Shown here: one piece after another, positions 14,859 through 23,800 of the stretch
Layout of the letters: each line of letters begins with the position of its first letter
How positions within the stretch are numbered: the first letter of the stretch is position 1
Notes under the pieces: generated by a model
Told to the model about the DNA's origin: nothing
Databases searched by the model: none
What the model saw: only the letters and a program-made list of their open reading frames with translations
Assembly: GCA_035765775.1 (NCBI GenBank)
Contig: DASTWV010000021.1
Location: 62,001-126,000, forward strand
Length of the DNA stretch: 64,000 nucleotides
Source of the DNA: Actinomycetota bacterium
GTDB taxonomy: Bacteria > Actinomycetota > CADDZG01 > JAHWKV01 > JAOPZY01
Direction of reading: 5' to 3'
Program-made: the position numbers and the translations under genes

Positions 14859-17800
14859 GGGTGCCTCCTGACGGTGCGTGCCTCGAAACGATCGGTACTG
14901 GGGGTGAGGGGCTGACCGGCGGCGACGGTCCACGCCACCAGGTGGGTCGGGCTGTCGGCCGAGGCGGGGGCCACGAGCGACGTGTGGACCCGGTAGGGTG
15001 GCGTCCCGGCGACGGTGACGAACAGGTCGCTCCCGTCCGCGCCCGTGACGACGAAGTCCTTGGGGCGGCCCTGGAGGCCCGTCCCGCGTGCCTTGGACAC
15101 GGCCTCCTTGGCGGTCCAGGCCCGGGTCATCCAGATGAGCCGCTCGGACGCGACCCCCGCCGAGAGGTGCTCGATCAGCAGCAACTCCGACGCCGTCAGG
15201 GCGGCCGGCTCGACGGTGGCGGCCTGGGTCTCGGTGAACACCGCCTCGAGGTCGATCCCGGGGAGGGTCAGGCCAGCCGGGCGCACGATCGCGGCGGCGG
15301 AGTGCGCCGTGTGGGCCAGGGAGACCGCCAGCTCCGAGCCGGGGTCGCCGGTCAGGCAGCGCAGCAGGGGGCGACCGTCCGGGTCGTTACTCACCACGAT
15401 CTGGCCGGGGAACAACTCGCCGTGGCCGTGCTCCCACAGCCAGATCCGGGCGGCGTCCTTGGCGGCGATGCGGCCGAGGAGCCAGGGCCCCCGGGCGCGG
15501 GGGCCGAGGGCCTCGAAGGCGGCCCGCTCGGCGGCGGTCAGGTACCGGCGCATCACGTAGTCCCGGGAACCGCCGTCCGGCCACCGCTCGTGGACCAGGC
15601 ACCACGACCCGGGCTGCGCCTGCCCGATGGTGTTGGCCGCGGGCCGCGTGTGCACCGCCGGCCAGGTCCGGTGGTCGGTGGCAAAGCGCCGGCAGGTCCA
15701 GCCCTCGACGCGGCCCCAGACCGTCCCATCGGCGTGCAGCACGTCGAAGTCCACCCGCAGGGTGCTGGCACTGAACGAGCGGACCCGGACCGAGCAGTGC
15801 AGCCGCTGGCCGGGCTGCGGGGGCTGCCCGAAGTACCGGACGGCGTCGATCCCGGTCGGGAAGGCCAGCCGGTCGGTGGTCGCCCACGCCTGCGCCCAGT
15901 GCCCGGCGAGCTGCCCGGCGGCGTCCAGCAGGGCCCCGGGCGCCGGGAGGGTGACGAGCGTCCCCTCGATGCCGTCGTCGCCAAAGCGGGTGATGGCCGA
16001 GACGCCCTGGTAGCCGGGGCCGTGGAACATCCAGCCGTCGGCGTAGAGGGTGGCCGCCGTGGCCGCCGGCGGGCGTTCGCCCTGGATCTGGCCGTCCCGG
16101 GGGGTGGGCGGTGGCGGATAGGCGGGGGCGAGCTCCACGGTGCCCTCGGCGTAGCCCACCAGCGTGACCCGCACCCGGCCCCCCGCCCCGCCGGACTCAA
16201 CCCCGGACTCAACTCCGGACTCAACCCCGGAGTCGAGGACGGCAACCTCCACCGGCACGCTGACCGGAGGCGCCACCGCCAGCCACTTGAGGGCTCGCAC
16301 CGAGGACAGGCCGGTCACCTGGAAGCCGGGCAGGTGGGCAGCCGCCTCCTGGGCCATCACCTCGAGGAGGGTGGTGACCGGCACCACCGGGAACCGGTCG
16401 GTGTCGTCCGGCCATGCCGGCGGCTGGGGGAAGAGGCAGTGGTCGCGCAGCTCGGGCATGGACTGCAAGGAGAACCGCCGCTCCCGGCGGGCGACCGCCA
16501 CCGGTGCACCGCCTGCTGTGGGTTCGGGTACGGGGAGCGGCACCGGGGCGGCGGTGGCCCGGTGCCACGCCTCGACCACGTCCCGGGCGGCCGCCGCCGC
16601 TTCCGCCATGGCGCTCTCGAAGGCGGACAGCACCGGGTGTGCCGCCACCGGGGGGGCACCGTGCCCTGCCGCGGGTTGGGCTGCCGGTTGGATGCCCGGT
16701 TGGGTGGCCACCGGGTCCAGGCGCAGCACCCGCTCGGGAACCAGGCCCCCGACCCCGGGCGCCTGCTCCACCCACAGGGCTGCGGCCACCCGGGCCAGCT
16801 GCTCGAGGCCCGCCCGGCCCGGCGCCTGGGCGGCGACGGCCAGGTGCTCCCGGCGCCCCAGCGTGTCCTCGACGAAGCCCACCAGGCTCCCGGCGCCCAC
16901 CTGCACGAAGGCCCGCACGCCGTCGGCGTACAGCCGCTCGACCAGCTCCCGGAAACGGACCGGCTCCAGCAGGTGGCGGACGACGAGGTCCCGGAGCGCG
17001 TCCGGGTCTGCCGGGTAGGGGGCCACTGCGGTGGCCGACCACACCGGGACCGAGGGCGGGCGGGGGCGGAGGGCGGCGAAGGCGGCCCGCCCCGCCTCCA
17101 GGCACTCGGCCAGCAGCGGGGTGTGGAAGCCCGACCGGAAGGGCATCGGCTGCCCCAGGATCCCCACCCGGCGCAGGGCCTCCAGCGCGCCCGACATCGC
17201 CATCGGGTCGCCGCACAGCACCGACTGGTGGGGGCAGTTGTCGTGCGAGACGAACACACCCTCCAGGCCGGTGATGGCCGCCGCCGCGCGCTCCGCGCTG
17301 CAGCCCAGAGCGGCGTAGCAGACGTCCGGGAACGCCGCATCGCCCCGCCGGACCGGGGCGAAGAAGGCGTCGATGGCCTCGAAGTCGCACATCCCGGAGA
17401 CGAGCATGGCCGTCCACTCGCCCAGGCTGTGGCCCGCAAGCGCGTCCGCGTGGATGCCCAGCTCGCCCAGCACGCCCGCCAGCAACTGGTTGACGGCCAC
17501 GATGTCGACCGCCTGGCCGATGATGCCCGGGCTCCCGGGGAGGTCGGCCTGGCTGGCGGGGAGCGGGAGGCCGAAATGGGCGGCGACGTCATCGACCGGG
17601 GGGATCGGGTCAGGCTCGAATCCCGGGAAGAGGAAGGCCACACGTCCTGTTCCCGCGGACAGCATCGGCTGGGGCGTGAACCACACGTCATTGCGGCCCC
17701 GCCACGGGCTGCCCCGCCCGATCACCTTGCGGGCCAGCGCGAGGCGCTCCGGAGTGGGGCCGACCACCGCGAGCCGGCAGGGCCCGGCCGCATCACCTGG

Positions 17801-17890
17801 GCGCCCGGCGAGCGCGTCGTCCAGCCTGCTGGCCATCTCCGGGGCCGACGGGGCCGAGACCAGGAGGACCTCCGGGAGGCGGTCAGGCAC
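14855..17890 (-). CDS. AT-DH-phosphopantetheinyl transferase fusion (PUFA-synthase-like subunit)
   Basis: The 1011-residue protein combines three modules. An acyltransferase domain (about residues 85-370) has F-L-F-P-G-F near 88 and the nucleophile G-H-S155-L-G. After a Pro/Ala linker, a double-hotdog dehydratase-like region (about 475-775) has D-H near 482 and L-L-D-A-A-G-Q with the catalytic aspartate. A C-terminal 4'-phosphopantetheinyl transferase (about 800-1005) has G-I-D-L-E and W-T-A-K-E-A-V-S-K near 922. The fused PPTase would activate the ACPs of the system, as in PUFA and enediyne clusters. I choose GTG at 17890, which overlaps the megasynthase stop. Tandem 12-bp repeats near 16195-16235 encode S-G-V-E repeats. 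Confidence 0.9.
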   Translation of the reverse strand: MPDRLPEVLLVSAPSAPEMASRLDDALAGRPGDAAGPCRLAVVGPTPERLALARKVIGRGSPWRGRNDVWFTPQPMLSAGTGRVAFLFPGFEPDPIPPVDDVAAHFGLPLPASQADLPGSPGIIGQAVDIVAVNQLLAGVLGELGIHADALAGHSLGEWTAMLVSGMCDFEAIDAFFAPVRRGDAAFPDVCYAALGCSAERAAAAITGLEGVFVSHDNCPHQSVLCGDPMAMSGALEALRRVGILGQPMPFRSGFHTPLLAECLEAGRAAFAALRPRPPSVPVWSATAVAPYPADPDALRDLVVRHLLEPVRFRELVERLYADGVRAFVQVGAGSLVGFVEDTLGRREHLAVAAQAPGRAGLEQLARVAAALWVEQAPGVGGLVPERVLRLDPVATQPGIQPAAQPAAGHGAPPVAAHPVLSAFESAMAEAAAAARDVVEAWHRATAAPVPLPVPEPTAGGAPVAVARRERRFSLQSMPELRDHCLFPQPPAWPDDTDRFPVVPVTTLLEVMAQEAAAHLPGFQVTGLSSVRALKWLAVAPPVSVPVEVAVLDSGVESGVESGVESGGAGGRVRVTLVGYAEGTVELAPAYPPPPTPRDGQIQGERPPAATAATLYADGWMFHGPGYQGVSAITRFGDDGIEGTLVTLPAPGALLDAAGQLAGHWAQAWATTDRLAFPTGIDAVRYFGQPPQPGQRLHCSVRVRSFSASTLRVDFDVLHADGTVWGRVEGWTCRRFATDHRTWPAVHTRPAANTIGQAQPGSWCLVHERWPDGGSRDYVMRRYLTAAERAAFEALGPRARGPWLLGRIAAKDAARIWLWEHGHGELFPGQIVVSNDPDGRPLLRCLTGDPGSELAVSLAHTAHSAAAIVRPAGLTLPGIDLEAVFTETQAATVEPAALTASELLLIEHLSAGVASERLIWMTRAWTAKEAVSKARGTGLQGRPKDFVVTGADGSDLFVTVAGTPPYRVHTSLVAPASADSPTHLVAWTVAAGQPLTPSTDRFEARTVRRHP

Positions 17891-20800
17891 CGGCGCCACG
17901 ACCTTCCGGCTGCGCCGGCGGGCGGGTGAAGGCGAACGGATCCTCCGCGTCACCCAGGTAGAGCACCTGGCAGTGCTGCGGGTCTCCCCAGGCCAGCTCG
18001 CTGAGCAGCGCGGTCGCCCCGTCCTCGGCGGAGATCGTGGCGATCCCCCGGCGGGCATACTCCCGCTCCAGCTCCGGGGTCACCATGCCGCCGGCGAGGG
18101 CTGCCCAGGGGCCCCAGTCCAGGGCCACCACCCGGTGCGCCACCCGGTCCTCGGCGGCCCCCGACCACATGCGGGCCAGGGTGTCCAGGGCGTCGTTGGC
18201 GGCGGCGTAGTCCGCCTGCCCGGGATTGCCGAAGACCCCCGAGACGCTGCCGAAGAGCGCGAAGAAGCCGATGGGCGGCTGGCCGGCCAGCGCGGCCAGG
18301 AGGGCCCGGGCGCCGTCGACCTTCGTGGCGAAAACCCGGGCGAAGCTCTCCGGGGTCTTGTCTGCCAGCAGGCGGTCCTCCAGCACCCCGGCGCCATGGA
18401 TAATCCCATCCAGCCTGCCCCAGCGCGCCCGAATGTCGTCTACGACGCGTCGCACGGCACGGGGATCGGTGACATCGGCCGCGTGATACCGGACCGAGGT
18501 GGCGGACGAACCCACGCGCTCCAGCGTGGCCCGTAGGTCCCGCGCCGCCAGGATGCCCCGCAGCGCCGCCTCGATCTCGGCGGGCGCCGTCAGGCCGGCC
18601 CGCGCCAGCGCGCCGCGCAGGGCGGTGGCGCCGGCGGCACCCGCCGTGTGGGGCGGTTCCGGGGCGTCAGGGACCGGGGTGCGGCCCAGGAGCTCGATGC
18701 GGCAGTGGGTGGCGCCGGCGAGGGCGGCGGCGCACGCCGCGGTGATGCCCCGGCCGCCGCCGGTGATCAGCACCACGGAGTCCGCGGTCAGCCCCAGGGC
18801 CTCAGCGGCCGCCTGCAAGGTGGTGGGGGAGGCCTCACCACTCGGCCGGGCGAAGTCCGCCGCGACCACCCTCAGGTCCGATCGGGTCCCGTTCATGTAG
18901 CCCACGACCGGTCCGGTGTGGGCGCGGGGCGAGCCCAGCCCGGCCAGCAGGTGCTGGGCGATGCGCTCCGGCGGGTCCGCCGGGTCGATGTCGACCGCCC
19001 GCACGTCGGCGTCCGGGTACTCCCGGGCGATGGTGCGGGCCAGCCCGCGCACCCCGAGACCCGGGGTGGGGTCGGTGGCCCCGGTGCCATCCCACGCCGC
19101 CCCGAAGCGACCGGCCGTGCCCGTGGCGAGCACGAGGATGCGCGCCCCGCCGACCACGGCGGCCCGGATGGGGCCGAAGGCCTGGGGGAGGACCGGAGGC
19201 GCACCCGGGCGCAGGGCCTCCAGCGAGACGAGCCCGTCGACGCCGGCGCAGGCGGCCTCGCTGGCCTCCTCGACCAGCACCGCGTGCGCGCCCCGCGCAA
19301 CCAGGGCCGCACGGGTGGCCTCGCCGGCGGCGGTGCCCCCGTCGACCACCACGAAGCGCAGCCCGGTGACGTCGACGCTCGCCGGCCCGGTGGCAGGTTC
19401 GTCCCGGGTGGCGTTGACCTCGATCAGGTAGCGCCGGGGGCGGCCCTGCGGACCGGCGGCCGCCTCCGTGCCCGATGCGGGGCTTGGAGTGGTCCCGGGT
19501 GCGGCCTGTGCCGGCGCGTGGGCCAGGATCCAGCTGGTCATGGCGGCGATGGTCTTCAAGCGGGACAGGCCCTCGATCAGCGCTTCGATGCTCAGCGCCC
19601 CGCCTGGGGGCAGCTGCCCGCCCAGTTCCATCACGATCTCGGTGCGCTTGATGGAGTCGATCGACAGGTCGGCCTCCAGGTCGAGCTGGGCGCCGAGCAT
19701 CTCGGCCGGGTACCCGGTGCGCCGGGCGACGATGGCCAGGATGGCGCCGGTGATGGCCTCCTCGGACCAGGCGGCGCCCGGCTCGCGTGGGGCGGGTTCC
19801 GGTTCCGGCCCGCGGGCGGGCTGGCGGGCGGGCGGGGCGGGCTCAGGCGCTGCGGCGAGCGGCGCAGCCGTGAGCTCGGCCGCGCTGGCGCCGGCTGCTG
19901 GTGCGGGGGTGCCGCCGAGGTAGGCCAGCATCACGTCCCGCTGCGCTGCCACCACTTCCCGGGTGAAACGCAGGTACTCGAGAACCGCGGCGTCGCGGTC
20001 GCCCGCCCCTCCCGTGCCGCCCGTCCCGCGGGCGGCATGAGCCCGCGGCGGCAGGGAGAGGGTGGGAGGCGCGAACGGTGCTGCGGCGGGGGGCGCCGTC
20101 GGCGGCGCGACGTCCACGGGCGCCCGCATCCCGCCGGGGACGGGCTCGCCCGCTGCCGTGCGCACCATGTGCCCGTCCACCGTCCACTGCGGGCGCTTGG
20201 GCACCGCGTCCACGCTGGCAGGCTGGATGTCCCGCCCGGCGTAGAGCGGCCGCGTGTCCACCGGGACGCCGGCGGCGGCCAGCTCGGCCAGAGCCAGCAG
20301 CAGCCGGCGGAGACCCGGCTCGCCCGGGATGTCGATGGCCACCGCCGTGTGGGGGCGGCCGGCGAGGATGCTGCCCACCAGGCCGGTCAGAACCCGTCCG
20401 GGCCCGCACTCCACGAACACCCGGGCGCCGGCGGCGTACATCGCCTCGATCTCATCGACGAAGCGCACCGGCTCGGCCACCTGCCGGGCGAGGAGGGCCC
20501 GGATGGCGTCCGGGTCGGCGCTGTGGGGCTGGGCGGTGGTGTTGGACCACACCGGGATCCGGGGCTCGGCCATCGGCAGCTGGGCCAGCTTGGCGGCGAA
20601 GGCGGGGGCTGCCCCGGCGACCACGGGGCTGTGGAAGGCGCACGCCACCGGGATCGGCCGCCCGGCGATGCCCGCACTCTCGAGTGCGGCGAGCGCGGCG
20701 GTGACCGCCGGCGTCGGGCCCGAGATGACCACCTGTTCGGGGGCGTTGTCGTTGGCGATCACCACCCCGGCGCTGGTCGGGGCGTGGGCGGAAACGTCGG

Positions 20801-23800
20801 CGAGGACGGCCTCCACCGTGGCCCGGTTCGCCTTGATGGCCGCCATCGTGCCGGGGTCGTCGCCCGCGGCCTCCAGGATGGCCGCCGCCCGGGCGGCCCC
20901 CAGGGGCAGGAGATCCTCTGGCCGGATGGCCCCGGCGGCGGCGAGGCCCACCAGCTCGCCGTAGCTGTGGCCGGCCGCCATGGCCGGCTCCACCCCGAGG
21001 CCGGTGAGCAGCTCCCAGACCGCCGAGCCCCCGATCCCCATGACCGGCTGTGCCACGGCGGTGTCGGTGACCGCCGCCCGCTGCGCCGCCTTGCCCGCCG
21101 GGGTGAATGCCGCCGGGGGGAAGAGCAGCTCGGCGTAGGGTGCGGCATCGCCGCGGAGGAGGTGGCCCAGGCGGGGGAAGGCGACGAAGAGGTCGGCCAG
21201 CATCCCCGGGCGCTGGCTGCCCTGGCCCGGGAACAGGAAGGCGACGCTGCCCCCTGCGGGGGCGCCGGGAGCGGCCCCGGCGCCGGGAGCGGCGCCGGCG
21301 AACAGGCCGGCGCCCCGGTCCGTGGCCAGGTCGCCCTGGCTCAGCCGCTGGGCGGCGGAGGCGAGCTTGCCGGCCAGGTCGTCCAGGCTCTCCGCCACAA
21401 GGGCCAGGCGGACCGGTGCCCCCGGTTCGGCGGCCGTCGTGGCGGCCAGGTCACGCAGGCTCCACGGCCGGCCGGCGCCATCGTTGGCCGCGGCGAGGGC
21501 GGCGAGCCGGCCCAGTTCCCCGGCGGTCTCGGCGGGCGTGCCACCCCGGAAGCAGAACAGCTCGGCGGGCCACTCGTGCAAGCCGTGCGCCGGGACGTCG
21601 GCGCCCCCGTAGCCCTGGAGCACGGCGTGGAAGTTGGTGCCGCCGAAGCCGAAGGCGCTGACGCCGGCGAGGCGCGCGGCGGGTTCCGCCACCCACGGCC
21701 GGGCTTCCTGGTCGAAGGCGAAGGGGCTGGTGGTGGCGTCCCATCCCGGGTTCGGCTCGGCGATCCGCCCGGTGGGCGGCCGCACGCCGGTGTGGAGCGC
21801 CTGGGCCACCTTCACGATCCCCGAGAGGCCGGCGGCGCACTTGGTGTGGCCGATCTGCGACTTGACCGACCCCAGGCTGCACGCCCCGGGCCGGGCGCCG
21901 GCGGCATCGAAGACGGCGGTGAGCGAGGCCAGCTCGGTGCGGTCGCCCACCACCGTGCCCGTGCCGTGGGCCTCGACCAGGCCGACCGCGGCGGGCGAGA
22001 CCCCGGCGGCGGCGTATGCCCGCTCCAGCGCCCGCTTCTGGCCGTCCGCCCGGGGGGCCGTGAGGCCGAGGGATTTCCCGTCGCTGGAGCCGGCCACCCC
22101 CTGCACCAGGGCGTAGATCCGGTCGCCGTCGCGCTCGGCGTCCTCCCGCCGCTTCAGGACCACGCACACGATGCCCTCGCCCAGGGCGATGCCGTCAGCC
22201 GAGGCGTCGAAGGTGCGGCACCGTCCCGTGGGGGACAGGGCGTGGGCCGAGGCGAACATCAGGTAGTCGTAGATCCCGTTGTGCAGGTCGGCCCCGCCGC
22301 ACAGCACCAGGTCGCTGCTGCCGTTCACCAGCTCCTTGCACGCCACGTCGAGGGCGGCGAGCGACGAGGCGCAGGCGGCGTCGACGGTGAAGTTCACCCC
22401 GCCCAGGTCCAGGCGGTTGGCGATGCGGCCGGCGATGACATTGCTGAGCACGCCCGCGAAGGAGTCCTCGGTCAGGCGGGGAAGGTGGGCGTCGAGCTCG
22501 GGCGGAAGGGACCCGAAATAGGAGGGGTACAGCGCCCGGAAGCCGTAGGCCCCCTGCAGCCCAGAGCCCCCGTCGGCGGCGAACACGCACGACGCCCGCT
22601 CACGGTCGAAGGGGCGGCGGTCGTAGCCGGCGTCGGCCAGGGCCCGGGCCGCCACCTCAAGAGCGAGCAACTGGACCGGCTCGATCGCCGCCAGGGAGGA
22701 GGGCGGGATGCCGAAGGCGAGGGCATCGAAGGGCACGGCCGGGATGAATCCCCCCCATTTGGAAGGTGTTGCCGATCCCGCGCTGTCCCTGTACGCCTCA
22801 GGGTTGTAGTATCGAGCCGGGTCCCACCGTCCGGGCGGGAGTTCCGTGACCGCGTCACGCCCGGCCACGATGTTGGCCCAGTAGCGGGCAAGCCCGCCTG
22901 CTTGTGGCAGGACGCAGGCCATCCCGCAGATCGCGATGTCGAGCGGCTCGGCCCGCGGGCCAGCCGTGCGCCTGTCCACTCCCACGGCCACCCCGGCACT
23001 AGAGAAAGGTTGAGCAGGCAAGCCCAACGTTGGTTGGGGAGCTGCCGGGTAGATCGTAGCGCGGGCCGCTTCGCGAAGAAATTCCGTACCTGCGGTGGTG
23101 ATCTCGGCGTGCAGGGCGCCGAGGGTGGTGGTGCGGGCACGCAGGGTGGCGACTTGCCCGAGCATGAACATTCCCTCGTCCCGCTGGGTCTCCCCAGGCA
23201 CGGACACCAGCTGGCCGCCTTCGCGGCGCACGCCCTTACTGGCGATCCGGAGCCGGCCGAGGTTGAGCTCCTCCAGCTCGGCCCACAGGTCCTGGGCGGA
23301 AGCGCCGCGGGCGGCGATGGCGTCCCGGGTCTGGGCGAAGGTGTCCACGTAGCGGGTGTGCCCGCACCGGGTGATGTGGCCGGGCGAGGTCTCGAGCAGC
23401 ACCGTCCCGGTGCAGGACAGGGCGGCCTGCTGGAAACCGGGGAGGATGGCCCCGGCGGCGACCGCCTCCTCGGTGAACAGGTAGGCGGTGCCCAGGAGGA
23501 CCCCGATCCGGGCACCAGCGGTCACCAGGGGAGCCGCGAGGGCGGCGACCATCGCCGCCGAGCGGGCGTCGTGGATGCCGCCCGCGAAGAGGATCTCCAG
23601 GGCGGGCGCCCCGGTGGGACCCGTGCGGTGGGCGGCGGCGAACTCGAGCAGCCGCCCGATCTGGGCCTCCCACAGCGGGAAGCTGGCGCGGGGGCCGATG
23701 TGCCCGCCGCACTCCGATCCTTCGAACACGAACCGGCGGGCGCCCGCCGCCAGGAAGGCGTCGAGCAGGCCCGGCGAAGGCGCGTGCAGGAAGGTGGCGA

